Shown here in pieces: positions 36,051 to 45,098 of a stretch of DNA of 64,000 nt. Both the position numbers and the translations under genes were made by a program. Source of the DNA: JAXHTY01 sp034189225. GTDB lineage: Bacteria; Desulfobacterota; Desulfobacteria; Desulfobacterales; Desulfosudaceae. Positions within the stretch are counted from its first letter, which is position 1, and each line of letters starts with the position of its first letter. The notes below the pieces were generated by a model. The model did no database searches, was not told the DNA's origin, and saw nothing but the letters and a program-made list of their open reading frames with translations. Where the stretch lies: contig JAXHVL010000133.1 in assembly GCA_034189225.1 (NCBI GenBank), positions 10,672-74,671 of the forward strand, written 5' to 3'.

Positions 36051-38681
36051 GTGCAGCCGGAAACCCGCAGATTGATGACAAATTTTGAGAATGATATTTT
36101 TATGACTATATCCCATATACGTCCAAACATGCGTAAACCGCTGACGATGATAATGTTGTTTTTCATGGCCGTGGTGATGAGCCCGTCCTTTGCGATGGGC
36201 AATGCCTATGCCGATGAGGGGGCGGTGAACGGTACGCGGTTGCCGGCGACCGCCGGCGTGACCGGCATGGACCATTCCATCTCGGAAAGCCTGGCCTCGG
36301 AAAAGGCGATTCTGGCGGATATTGAAGCCGCATACAACCGGGCCAGAAAGCGGGAATCAGCGCTGGCGGCGGAACTGGAAAACTATCAGTTCCAGCATAC
36401 CACTTATGCCAATCTTGCGGCATTGTCACAGACGCCGACCCGGCATCTGGAAAATGCCAGTTTTCAGGTGAAAATATCATTGATCAATATAAGGGACCGG
36501 CTTGATGAACTCAAGGCGCAGCTGAAATGGATGAACCGGGCCAGGGCGGATGCCGAAGAACAGCTGGTGATAAACAAGCAGTATCTGAGCGAATTGTCGG
36601 CGGACCGGCAACCGGATCAACAGAACGATAAGATGGTAAAGGACTTAAAGACGCTGGTAGATGTCATTCAGGAAAAAAGCACCTACCTGGGGTACCTCAA
36701 TGATTTTTATGCCGCCCGGGTGGATCGGTTCGTCGCCATTCATCAGAAGCTGAAAAATCTGTCCCAGCGGCTGGATACGCGGATCGGGGAAACCCGTCAA
36801 CGCGCCATTTTTCAACGGACGGGCATGCCTCTTGCCGGGGGATGGGAAGGTGTGAGGCTGGATTTAAAACGGCTTCCGGGAGAAATGGGGTCCCTGCTGT
36901 CGATGGAATATTTTCGGCATCAGCTGAATCTGTTCTGGCGGTCCAGCAAGTCGTTTCTGTTGACCCTGGTCCCGTTGCTGGCACTGCTGGCGGTGCTGGC
37001 GGTGCGTTTATACCCCTATCGCCGGCGGTTTGACCAGAACGATGTGATGGTACAGTGTCCGGTCGCAGGGCTGGCGCTATCGGTGTTTCGACGATCCATA
37101 TATCTGGTCCTGCTGTCCGTTATATTGGTGGTCTATATGCGCATCGGCAACTTGTATGCCACCTCTCCGCTAGTGGGGTTTATTCTGGCGCTTCTTCTGC
37201 TGTATCTGTTTACCCGTTGGGGCCGGGACGCCATTGCCTTTGCCACGGACCGGGAAATCGTCCAGATGCCGGATGCCCTTAAACGACGGCTGGATTTCCT
37301 TCTTATAATGGTCCGGCTGTTTGGCTTCACCTATATTGTTGTGGAATTTTTGCTGGAAGCCGACAGCGAACTGCTGTCTTTGGTCCGCCTGATTTTTGAG
37401 ATCGCATTGATCGGCTGGTGCCTGTCGTTCTGGGAAATGAACAAGCGGCTTCAGCGCGGTAACGGCTCCACACCGGCACTTGCCGCCAGAATGATTCCCT
37501 CAACAGTGCTTTTCTGGCTCATCGGCATCGGCGGATTTGTGTGCGAAGTCACGGGATACGGGTTTTTTGCCATGCACTGGTATGTATCCTGGGGTAAGAC
37601 GCTGGTGCTTGGGCTCTGGGCGGTTATGATCTATGCCGGGTTGCGGCAGATGAGCAGGCTCTATCAGATTGATCCGGATGCCGAGCAGGTGGTTTCTGAC
37701 GAAGATACGTCAAACAGGGACGCACCGGTGAGATGGCTGTTGATCAAGATTGGTCAGGTAGCCCTGTGTGTCGCGGTCGTTGTGGCGATTGTGCTGGCAT
37801 GGGGCGGTAAACGGACCTTTCTGCTGACCCTGTTTCAGACGCTGAAGCATCCGTTTAAAATCGGTAATCTCCAGTTGAGCGTCATGGGATTTGTTTACTC
37901 TCTGGTGGTGCTGGTGCTTACCCATATGTTGGTTCAGGCATGGCGGTACGTATTTCAGCGCAAAATCCTCGCCAGAAGCGGCATGGAGATGGGGCTTCAG
38001 GAGTCCCTGGTCACCATCAGCGGGTATTTGATATGGGCGCTGGGTGTGCTGGTGGCCCTGCATGTGATCGGCTTCAATACAACATCCCTGGCCGTAGCCT
38101 TCGGGGCCTTGGGCATTGGGCTCGGGTTCGGCCTTCAGAATATATTTAATAATTTTGTCAGTGGAATTATTCTGCTGTTTGAGCGCCCCATCCAGGTGGG
38201 TGACGACATCGAGGTGACCGGCACATGGGCCACCGTCAAGAAGATCAACGTGCGTTCCACCGTGGTGCAGACGTATGATAATGCCTCGCTGATCATTCCC
38301 AATTCGGAACTCATCAGCAAGCAGGTGACCAACTGGAGCTTTAAGGATAAGCGGCTTCGCCGGAGTATCGAAGTGGGCGTGGCCTATGGCTCGGACATTG
38401 AACGGGTGCGGGAAACCCTCATGGAGGTGGCCGCCAATACCCCGCGGGTGTTGAAATATCCCAAACCGGATGTGGTGTTCAGGGATTTCGGGGACAGCGC
38501 CCTGATCTTCAGGTTGCGGGTGTGGACCAATATCGCCTATTTCTACATGGTGGAAACCGCTATTCGGTTCGAGATCGACCGGCTGTTCCGGGAGCGCAAC
38601 ATCGTCATCGCCTTTCCCCAGCGGGATGTGCATGTATATCATGATGAGAAAGCCTCAGCCAAGTCTGATGAAAAAGAATAG
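36051..38681 (+). CDS. Large MscS-type mechanosensitive channel (MscK/YbdG-like)
   Basis: The protein (876 residues from a GTG at 36051; ATGs at 36075 and 36102 are alternatives, none with a strong site) has a signal-like helix ending SPSFAMGNAYA, a periplasmic coiled-coil domain of ~230 residues, ten or so helices, and a C-terminal MscS core: AFGALGIGLGFGLQNIFNNF lining the pore, FERPIQVGDDIEVTG in the beta domain and IPNSELISKQVTNWS. It would open under membrane tension to release solutes, which suits a cell that accumulates trehalose. No operon partner is evident. Confidence 0.92.
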   Translation: MQPETRRLMTNFENDIFMTISHIRPNMRKPLTMIMLFFMAVVMSPSFAMGNAYADEGAVNGTRLPATAGVTGMDHSISESLASEKAILADIEAAYNRARKRESALAAELENYQFQHTTYANLAALSQTPTRHLENASFQVKISLINIRDRLDELKAQLKWMNRARADAEEQLVINKQYLSELSADRQPDQQNDKMVKDLKTLVDVIQEKSTYLGYLNDFYAARVDRFVAIHQKLKNLSQRLDTRIGETRQRAIFQRTGMPLAGGWEGVRLDLKRLPGEMGSLLSMEYFRHQLNLFWRSSKSFLLTLVPLLALLAVLAVRLYPYRRRFDQNDVMVQCPVAGLALSVFRRSIYLVLLSVILVVYMRIGNLYATSPLVGFILALLLLYLFTRWGRDAIAFATDREIVQMPDALKRRLDFLLIMVRLFGFTYIVVEFLLEADSELLSLVRLIFEIALIGWCLSFWEMNKRLQRGNGSTPALAARMIPSTVLFWLIGIGGFVCEVTGYGFFAMHWYVSWGKTLVLGLWAVMIYAGLRQMSRLYQIDPDAEQVVSDEDTSNRDAPVRWLLIKIGQVALCVAVVVAIVLAWGGKRTFLLTLFQTLKHPFKIGNLQLSVMGFVYSLVVLVLTHMLVQAWRYVFQRKILARSGMEMGLQESLVTISGYLIWALGVLVALHVIGFNTTSLAVAFGALGIGLGFGLQNIFNNFVSGIILLFERPIQVGDDIEVTGTWATVKKINVRSTVVQTYDNASLIIPNSELISKQVTNWSFKDKRLRRSIEVGVAYGSDIERVRETLMEVAANTPRVLKYPKPDVVFRDFGDSALIFRLRVWTNIAYFYMVETAIRFEIDRLFRERNIVIAFPQRDVHVYHDEKASAKSDEKE

Positions 38682-39158
38682 GGCATATAGTGCTTGAACT
38701 TTCTCTTCGTGCTTTGTCCCTTATCGGCATAGCCTTTTGTCTCTGGGCTGGCCCTCTGGGCCAGGTCAGCGTACAGTGGCTTTGCCATCAGTACGGTTTT
38801 AATCGTGAAAAAGTATACGTTGTTCACAACAAAGCCCGGCAATAACTGCAATCGCTATCGGTATCGAAATCGTCAGATGCATTCGCTCATTGTAATTTGA
38901 GACTGATACAAAGCGGTGGACAGAAAGATTTTTGGTCCAAATTTGAAGTAGGGCAACCACGGGGGGTTGCCCCTACGGCGGTTCGTGAACATCCGGGCAA
39001 TTTCGTAGGGGCAGGCACGGGGGCCTGCCCTGGCTCGATTTCAATAGCGATCCCGATACCGATTTCGATTTGGACTAAACCCCTTCCATGGGTAATCCAA
39101 AGCCTGGCCCTCTGGGCCAGGATTCTTTATTGATATAAGAAAAAAAAAGGGGGCCGTG
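38682..39158. other. Repeat-rich intergenic region before corA
   Basis: It includes GGGCAACC...GGTTGCCC (38952-38972) and GTAGGGGCAGG...CCTGCCC hairpins, two CTGGCCC...GGGCCAG hairpins (near 38750 and 39110), and degenerate GATACC/GATTTC hexamers (38855-38875, 39040-39075) like those in the repeats at 44725 and 60251. No gene is visible. Confidence 0.6.
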
Positions 39159-40223
39159 ATGCGCTTTATCAAAAAAAGCCGGAAAAAGGCCGGGGCATCG
39201 CCCGGAACCCTGGTTCATGTGGGAGAAAAGCATACCGACCGGGTGGACATCACCCTTACCGAATATGACCGGAATCATTTGTCGGAAAGGCGGCTGCCGG
39301 CTGTGGAAAGCCTGGGGCTGGAAACAAGGGGCAAGGAGGCGGTGCAGTGGATTGACATCAGCGGTATTCATGATGTGGAGATTATCGAAGCCATTGGCAG
39401 GGAATTTGATGTTCATTCCCTTGTCCTTGAAGACATCCTGAATGCCGGTCACCGGCCCAAACTGGAAGTGCATGATGATTATCTTTATATCGTCCTTAAA
39501 ATGCTTACCCATGATGCCGATGCTGACACCATCCATTCAGAGCAATTGAGTGTAATTCTCGGCGACGGGTATGTGATTTCATTTCAGGAAAAATCCGGTG
39601 ATGTATTTGATGCGGTGCGCGAACGCCTTCTCACGGGCAGGGGCCTGATCCGGAAAAACGGCAGCGACTACCTGGTCTATGCCCTGATTGATGCGGTGGT
39701 GGACCACTATTTTCTCATTCTGGAACACTTCAGTGACCGTATCGAAACCATAGAAGAAACCCTGCTGAACAATCCTTCTCCGGAAATCCTGACGGCCATC
39801 CATACCCACAAACGGGAAATGGTGTTTTTCGGAAAACAGATCCGGCCCCTGCGGGATATCGTCGGGCAACTGAAAAAGGGAGAATCCTCCTATGTTCAGC
39901 CGGTAAACCGATTGTTTTTTGATGATGTTCATGATCATATGATTCAGGCGGTGGAAGTGACGGAGTCTTTCCGGGACATGCTTACCGGTTTGCAGGATCT
40001 CTGTATGTCCACCATCAGCTATAAAATGAACGAGGTGATGAAGGTATTGACCATAATTGCCACTATTTTTATTCCCCTCACCTTTATCGCCGGTGTTTAC
40101 GGTATGAATTTCGAGCATATGCCGGAGCTGTCCTGGCGGTGGGGATATGGCGCGGTCTGGCTGGTAATGGGAGGGGTGGCCGCAGGGCTGGTTGTTTATT
40201 TCAAAAAGAAGAAATGGTTTTAA
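39159..40223 (+). CDS. corA: CorA-type magnesium/cobalt transporter
   Basis: The ATG at 39159 follows AAAGGGGG. The 354-residue protein has a long soluble N-terminal domain (WIDISGIHDVEIIEAIGREF, VLEDILNAGHRPKLE) and two C-terminal helices; the first ends in the family signature YGMNFEHMPEL, and the tail is basic (YFKKKKWF). CorA proteins are pentameric divalent-cation channels of the inner membrane. Length is slightly longer than E. coli CorA. The gene stands alone. Confidence 0.95.
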   Translation: MRFIKKSRKKAGASPGTLVHVGEKHTDRVDITLTEYDRNHLSERRLPAVESLGLETRGKEAVQWIDISGIHDVEIIEAIGREFDVHSLVLEDILNAGHRPKLEVHDDYLYIVLKMLTHDADADTIHSEQLSVILGDGYVISFQEKSGDVFDAVRERLLTGRGLIRKNGSDYLVYALIDAVVDHYFLILEHFSDRIETIEETLLNNPSPEILTAIHTHKREMVFFGKQIRPLRDIVGQLKKGESSYVQPVNRLFFDDVHDHMIQAVEVTESFRDMLTGLQDLCMSTISYKMNEVMKVLTIIATIFIPLTFIAGVYGMNFEHMPELSWRWGYGAVWLVMGGVAAGLVVYFKKKKWF

Positions 40224-40249
40224 AGACTGACGGCCCTAGAAAACCGCCC

Positions 40250-40303
40250 CTGCTCGGCTGCGCTGCAAGGGGCTGGGCACGTGTTGCTGTTCAGTTACCC
40301 CTA
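40250..40303 (-). repeat. 54-bp GC-rich repeat, copy 2
   Basis: It is the inverse copy of 28431-28484 with about four mismatches. It lies immediately after corA in a 580-bp gap that also contains two gene remnants. Confidence 0.75.
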
Positions 40304-40385
40304 TTACTTGCCCATGGCGGCCTGAGGATGCATATGTAGCGGCGGACCATCAGGATTTTAGTGACATATGACGATTGACATGACT

Positions 40386-40540
40386 CTACGCGTTTTTGAT
40401 GAAGCGTTTGCGGATTTCCACCAGACCGGTCAGGCCGATACCCATCAGCAGCAGGTGCCGGGACGGCCTTTTTTTTGCAGCCCCATGGAAGCCACGAAAA
40501 GACCACCGATTGACACGTTTGAGAGCACCCTGGTATAAAT
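40386..40540 (-). pseudogene. Remnant with a PEP-CTERM-like sorting signal
   Basis: The minus strand reads KKAVPAPAADG in one frame and LLLMGIGLTGLVEIRKRF, IKNA and a stop in the next. Joined with a one-base shift this gives the VPAP, hydrophobic helix and basic tail of a PEP-CTERM signal, recognised by exosortase. A run of eight A nearby causes a further frame change. The gene body is absent, so this is the end of a lost exported-protein gene. Confidence 0.5.
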
Positions 40541-40619
40541 TATTGAAAACAAATGAATGGGTGGGCGGGTTGTATTTCGATGCCTGCCCCGATGCCTGAC
40601 CATGAAACCATACGAAATT

Positions 40620-40777
40620 TCATTTATTGCCGGCGTGTGGATCATTATCTCATTCCCATGGCCATCTCCCTGGGTTTTGGCATCATCTTTTCCACCGCCA
40701 TTGTTCTTGTTCTCGTTCCATGTCTCTACATGGCCATGGAAGATATTGTTCTATTATTAAAATCTGTTTGGACATGA
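40620..40777 (+). pseudogene. C-terminal remnant of an RND efflux pump gene
   Basis: The frame reads YLIPMAISLGFGIIFSTAIV, then LVLVPCLYMAMEDI and stops at 40777. This matches the last transmembrane helix of HAE-type RND transporters (PMAVSLGFGVLFATxxxLxLVPxLY). Nothing upstream in this frame belongs to an RND protein, so only the tail is left. Confidence 0.7.
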
Positions 40778-40804
40778 GTATGGCTGAGATCTTTCCAGGT
40801 CATG

Positions 40805-41314
40805 TTATTTGAGCATGTGCGTTGCCAGCAGGGTATCTTTCAGATATTTATTGTCAGGGTTTTTAAAGTAGGTTCTGAAGAGGGAACGGCTTTCTTTTTC
40901 CCGGATGCCGGTGGTGATGGTGAGGTCGGCATCCCTGTATAAGGGAGGGAGTGTGGTCCGGTCGCACCGGGTGCCGCCGCCCATGGGGTCATCGCAGCCG
41001 TATACGATATGACGGATTCCGTGGATCACAATGGCACCGAAGCACATGAGGCAGGGTTCCAGGGTACAGTAAAGCGTAAGGGTGCCGGGATCAATGGGAC
41101 GGGAGGATGCTTGAAAAATCCAGTTGAGCTGCCGAAGCGCCCGGATTTCCGCGTGGTCGGTTTCATTGCCTGTGTTGCCGGCACTTCCTTCACGTTCCCC
41201 TGAGGCGATCACGGCCTTGCCACCCGTTATCACACAGCCCACTGGAAATTCCCCCTGTTCCAGGGCGGCCTGCGCATGTTGAAGGGCCATATCCATAAAG
41301 TAGTTGTGATTCAT
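40805..41314 (-). CDS. TadA/guanine-deaminase-like nucleoside deaminase
   Basis: The ATG at 41314 is 7 bp after GGAG. The 169-residue protein has the cytidine-deaminase-fold zinc motifs DHAEIRAL and TLEPCLMCFGAIV (HAE and PCxxC). GGGTRCDRTTLPPLY and the C-terminal helix differ from canonical TadA, so it may act on free bases such as guanine rather than tRNA. It is transcribed alone. Substrate is undetermined. Confidence 0.85.
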   Translation of the reverse strand: MNHNYFMDMALQHAQAALEQGEFPVGCVITGGKAVIASGEREGSAGNTGNETDHAEIRALRQLNWIFQASSRPIDPGTLTLYCTLEPCLMCFGAIVIHGIRHIVYGCDDPMGGGTRCDRTTLPPLYRDADLTITTGIREKESRSLFRTYFKNPDNKYLKDTLLATHMLK

Positions 41315-41725
41315 CATTTGCTCCGTCAATAAAACCTGATCTTCTCTTTCAGGATACTTTAGCCGGCACCGATTGTCTTGTCAAATCGAACGGAAAAGTA
41401 AATAGCTTTACTGTTTTGACAAACTACATGATTTCAGCGTATCCTGTACTAACAAACTCGTAAAAGGGATGAAAAGAGCAGCACAGCCCAGGAGCGCGGG
41501 AACCAGGTGAAAACCAATTTTCCTGTCATACTTTTCTTTGCTCGCACAAAGAAGATAGTCCCGTAAAAAGTCAGATTTGGGACGGCAAACTCAACAACCA
41601 CCCCGGCCTTTGTGGCGGGATGGGTTGAAAAAAACGGCTGAAAGCCGGGATACGGGTCTACAGACCCGTTAATGCTCCGTCTTGAAATTACCATCTTTCT
41701 CAGGTTCAAAATGGTACTCAATATT

Positions 41726-41881
41726 GATGGTCTCGTAAAAAGTCAATTTTGGGACGGCAAAGTAAAAAGTTCAAGATACGGCGCAGCCCTATCACTCCCG
41801 AGGAATGAGGCGTACTTGGCGTACGCCGCAGTGACGAGGGATGCAGCGCAACACAGATATTGGACTTTTTACGAAGCCGTC
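41726..41881 (-). mobile_element. Family B MITE-like element, copy 2 (156 bp, reverse orientation)
   Basis: It is flanked by AATATT (41720-41725 and 41882-41887). Its ends, GATGGTCTCGTAAAAAGTC and the inverse of GACGGCTTCGTAAAAAGTC, match 16 of 19. The interior is a near-identical inverse copy of 11026-11181, including the GTAC-rich palindrome in the centre. Confidence 0.87.
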
Positions 41882-41894
41882 AATATTAAATTCG

Positions 41895-42006
41895 AAACAC
41901 GAAGACACGTGATTCTTGAACTCACCCTTCGTGTTCTTCGTGAGCTTCGTGGTTCATTTGAGCTGATATTTATTACCACGAAGAGCACGAAGGGCACGAA
42001 GATATA
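41895..42006. repeat. CACGAAG heptamer cluster
   Basis: Units such as CTTCGTG and CACGAAG occur in both orientations around a central spacer, making an interrupted palindrome (TTCGTGTTCTTCGTGAGC, then CACGAAGAGCACGAAGGGC). Related clusters are at 43518-43622 and, as CATGAAG, at 46905-47010. The rest of the 1-kb gap 41315-42357 (parts of 41540-41600 and 42110-42210) holds fragments of repeat families and no gene. Confidence 0.75.
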
Positions 42007-42357
42007 TGCATCGCTTTGCTGCTATTGCACTTCCAAGGAACTTGTTTTTTTTGGAAGGCTAAAGCCTTCCATTACATGAATTGAGGACATTATCGAATCA
42101 GGGGATTTTACCTCGGTTTGTGTAGCGGAGGTCTTTAGACCTCCATAAGTTACTTACTGCAAAAACGCCGCGGCGGGGTTGGAAGCTTTTTACGAAGCCG
42201 TCAAAGAAAGGTATGCAAAAGAAAGGGTGCCCCGCAGCCTTCGGCTATCCTCGCGGGAGCTGGGGAACGAGAAAAACTGGAGCCCGGTACAACGCTTTAG
42301 GGCCGAAGTCCGCTTGATTTCGATCTGGATGAATATTCTTCAGAACGGGAAGAAAAA

Positions 42358-43485
42358 ATGAAACCAGGATTGGCAATGATGATGTTCAGTGTTTTTCTGA
42401 TATCCTTCGTTACGGTCATGCTTGTGTATGTGATGTGGCGCATAGGGTCTGTTCCGTTTGTCGCACGCCATATGGCACCGAAGTCTATTGTTCTGGCTGC
42501 TTTTATCCTTTGGGTTATCTTTGTAGCGGGGATCGTGTATGGCCATCAGGCCCGGGGGGGCGTTGCCCTTATTTTCGAATATGCGGGCATGACCCTTATG
42601 GGCATGCTGCTGATCATGATGGTCGTGTTTCTGGCGGTAGATGTGTTCACCGGTTTCGGGGCATTGATGCCGCGATGGACGCCAAGGCTGCGGGAATTGG
42701 CGCTGATCGCCGGCCTGCTGATGACGCTGTTTGCCATTTTTCAGGGACTCCGGCCGCCGGTGGTTCGTTCGTTCAGCGTTGCATCGCCGGATCTTCCGGC
42801 AAACCTGGACGGAACGCGGGTCGTTGTGATGTCGGATCTGCACGTGGGCTCTATTCTGAACCCCCGATGGCTGACGGGCAGGATCAAACAGGTGCAGGCG
42901 CTGAATCCGGATATGGTGATTCTGGCCGGCGATATTCTCGAAGGCCATGATCACCGCGATCATGCGGCATTGCTGTCTGCGTTTGAACTGCTTGCGCCTC
43001 CGCTGGGCGTGTGGGCAGTTTTGGGTAATCATGAATTTTACCGGGGCAAGGAAAAGGCGATTGCATTTCTCGAGGCTGCCGGCATAAAGGTGCTTCGGGA
43101 CAGGTGGGTGATGCCGGTGCCGGGACTGGTCGTGGCGGGGGTGGACGATTTGACGTTCAAATACGGCCGGGACGGTATAGCACGGGGGGTGAAAAAAGCA
43201 CTGACCGGCAGGCCGGAGGGGGCCACGATTTTTGTCTCGCACACGCCATGGGGGTCCAGGGCGGCCGCTGCCGCTGGTGTGGATCTGATGGTGGCCGGCC
43301 ATACCCACGGCGGCCAGATCTGGCCGTTCGGTTATCTCGTTCAACAGAATTACCCGCTGCTGGCCGGCCGGTACGATGTGAACGGAATGACCGTGCTGGT
43401 CTGCCGCGGCACCGGCACCTGGGGACCGCGCATGCGGTTGTGGCGGCCCGGGGAAATATTGCATATAACCCTGGGCGTTTCGTGA
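42358..43485 (+). CDS. Membrane-anchored metallophosphoesterase (YaeI-like)
   Basis: The 375-residue protein begins with four hydrophobic helices (to about residue 135) followed by a calcineurin-like phosphoesterase domain: VVVMSDLHVGSI (DxH), ILAGDILEGHD (GD), VLGNHEFYRG (GNHE), FVSHTPWG and VAGHTHGGQIWPFG (GHTHGGQ). YaeI/YkuE-type enzymes may act on UDP-linked or lipid substrates at the inner membrane; substrate is unknown here. A GGGAAG site precedes the ATG. Confidence 0.9.
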   Translation: MKPGLAMMMFSVFLISFVTVMLVYVMWRIGSVPFVARHMAPKSIVLAAFILWVIFVAGIVYGHQARGGVALIFEYAGMTLMGMLLIMMVVFLAVDVFTGFGALMPRWTPRLRELALIAGLLMTLFAIFQGLRPPVVRSFSVASPDLPANLDGTRVVVMSDLHVGSILNPRWLTGRIKQVQALNPDMVILAGDILEGHDHRDHAALLSAFELLAPPLGVWAVLGNHEFYRGKEKAIAFLEAAGIKVLRDRWVMPVPGLVVAGVDDLTFKYGRDGIARGVKKALTGRPEGATIFVSHTPWGSRAAAAAGVDLMVAGHTHGGQIWPFGYLVQQNYPLLAGRYDVNGMTVLVCRGTGTWGPRMRLWRPGEILHITLGVS

Positions 43486-43517
43486 TCGTCATCTTTCTCG
43501 TAATCGGCTGCCGTTCC

Positions 43518-43622
43518 ATAAACCACGAAGCTCACTAAGTGCACGAAGGCCATTTGCCGCTTTCTTCGTGTCCTTCGTGATAGAGTATGCTTTTTCCGTG
43601 CCTTTCCGTGTATTCCGTGGTT
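43518..43622. repeat. CACGAAG-type heptamer cluster
   Basis: AACCACGAAGCTCACTAAGT is followed by TTCGTGTCCTTCGTG and TCCGTGCC...TTCCGTGG. This is an interrupted palindrome of the same kind as at 41895, placed between convergent genes where it could form a hairpin in RNA from either strand. Confidence 0.65.
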
Positions 43623-43709
43623 GCAAAAGATGCTGTTATTGCTGGCGAAAGAAAAAGGCTCTCGAATTAATTCACCGTTGAGCCCCCGGAAAACCCGATC
43701 CGGGCGGTA

Positions 43710-44609
43710 TCATTGGGCCATCAGAAATTGCCGTGCCGCGGCCACGCCCTGATTGAACCCTTCAAGGATTTTTTCCGCATCCCGGGTCAGCCGGCTGACC
43801 CGAAAGTCTTCCGGCGGATAGATTACCTGAATGTCCGCATGCGTCTGCTCCAGTTCATCCAGAATCCCGTTGTAAACCTCATCGTAGTTTCCAAGAGCGG
43901 CCAGAAGAAACTGATGAGAGGGGTCTTTGTAATATGTCTCGTAAATTTTCCGGGCCCAGAAAGAAAGCTCGCCTTTACGGTAGCCGCGCTGGCGGGTGGT
44001 TACCACGAGAATATCTTTTTCTTTGAATCCCATGGCCAGGGCTTTTTGATAGGGTATAGGGTCCAGGACCGCGCCATCAAGAAAATCATATCCATTATAA
44101 TGGATAAATCCCCGATAGAGAAACGGTATGGCCGCGGTGGCCTTAAGGGTCGTGGGGATGTCGTCCTTTCGGGAACTTAGGTATACGGTCTGGGGCGGCG
44201 CATCGGGGGGGCAGTGGGTAGCGGTGATCAATAGCGGGCAGGCGTGTTTCACCCGTTTTATATCCAGCGGCTCTTCGCCGTTGATAATGGTGTCCACCAT
44301 CCAGTCCAGGTTGAGAATATGTTCGTCCGGTTTGAGGATGTTCCATTTGCGGATAAAATTGTTGCTTAACAGCTGGGTGAAAAACGCATCCCGGGCCAGG
44401 TAGACCTGTCCGCCCGCATAGGCGGTACCGATCAGGGCTCCCGCGGATGTCCCCGTGATCAGTTTCCACGGGTAGTAGTTCCTGTCGGCAAAAGCCTGCA
44501 ATACGCCGGCGACAAACACGCCGCGCATGCCGCCGCCTTCAAGCACCAGCGCCCGTTTTTTGGGGAATTTCGGTTTATGTGTGAAAAGGTTTTGAAAAAG
44601 CCGGACCAT
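43710..44609 (-). CDS. Patatin-like phospholipase (RssA/YjjU type)
   Basis: The 299-residue protein has the oxyanion loop EGGGMRGVF, the nucleophile elbow GTSAG and the catalytic Asp in DFLDGAVLDPIPY, so the Ser-Asp dyad is complete. Bacterial relatives hydrolyse acyl esters of phospholipids. ATG at 44609 is chosen over an in-frame TTG at 44630, with only a weak site. It stands alone between repeats. Confidence 0.9.
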   Translation of the reverse strand: MVRLFQNLFTHKPKFPKKRALVLEGGGMRGVFVAGVLQAFADRNYYPWKLITGTSAGALIGTAYAGGQVYLARDAFFTQLLSNNFIRKWNILKPDEHILNLDWMVDTIINGEEPLDIKRVKHACPLLITATHCPPDAPPQTVYLSSRKDDIPTTLKATAAIPFLYRGFIHYNGYDFLDGAVLDPIPYQKALAMGFKEKDILVVTTRQRGYRKGELSFWARKIYETYYKDPSHQFLLAALGNYDEVYNGILDELEQTHADIQVIYPPEDFRVSRLTRDAEKILEGFNQGVAAARQFLMAQ

Positions 44610-44724
44610 AGGACTGTCACCGACATCCAATTGAGATTGATATTGTATGAACGCGAGTATTATGGTCCTCGCGATGTGCCATTGTTCTCATAGAGAATGC
44701 CATAAAATCATCGATAATACAAAT

Positions 44725-44875
44725 GACGGCTTCGCCAAAAGCTTCCAGCCCCGCCGCGGCATTTTCGCAGTAAGTAACGTGCGCCATAGCTTCGCAATCG
44801 AATCTTAACTTATCGATTTCGATACCGATACCGATTTCGATTTCGAATCGAGTTCCTTGGAAGTCCAATACAAAT
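44725..44875 (+). repeat. Composite repeat with hexamer microsatellite, copy 1
   Basis: It starts GACGGCTTCGCCAAAAGCTTCC, contains CGCCGCGGC, then a GATTTC/GATACC hexamer run (44815-44850), and ends CCTTGGAAGTCCAAT. The copy at 60251-60395 has the same modules with a different number and order of hexamers. Confidence 0.8.
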
Positions 44876-44912
44876 AACAAAGGAGGGTATCAGGGGTATC
44901 AGGGGGGAGGTA

Positions 44913-45098
44913 TTATTCCCAGTGGATGCAGGATGAGGGACAGTTTCTTATCGCCTCATCCACATCATCCACGGGGTATTCAGGCAGGTCGGCCACTTCA
45001 ATGTAGCCGGCGTCATTGAATTGAAAGACATCCGGGCATACCGAGGTGCAGACTTCGCACAGTATGCATTCACTGAGTTCGACGATGGGACGTTTCAT
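44913..45098 (-). CDS. Single-cluster ferredoxin
   Basis: The 61-residue protein has Cys at 11, 14, 17 and 21 (CILCEVCTSVCP) and further Cys at 53 and 57 (NCPSSCIHWE), as in small desulfovibrio-type ferredoxins with one [4Fe-4S] cluster, the other Cys forming a disulfide or an optional ligand. Its start codon abuts the stop of the flavodiiron protein gene, so it is the last gene of the rubredoxin-ROO-ferredoxin unit and may supply electrons to it. Confidence 0.92.
   Translation of the reverse strand: MKRPIVELSECILCEVCTSVCPDVFQFNDAGYIEVADLPEYPVDDVDEAIRNCPSSCIHWE

Noticed and set aside
41449..41721. 90-codon minus-strand open frame
   Set aside because: It covers repeat fragments (CGTAAAAAGTC ends) and has no start signal.
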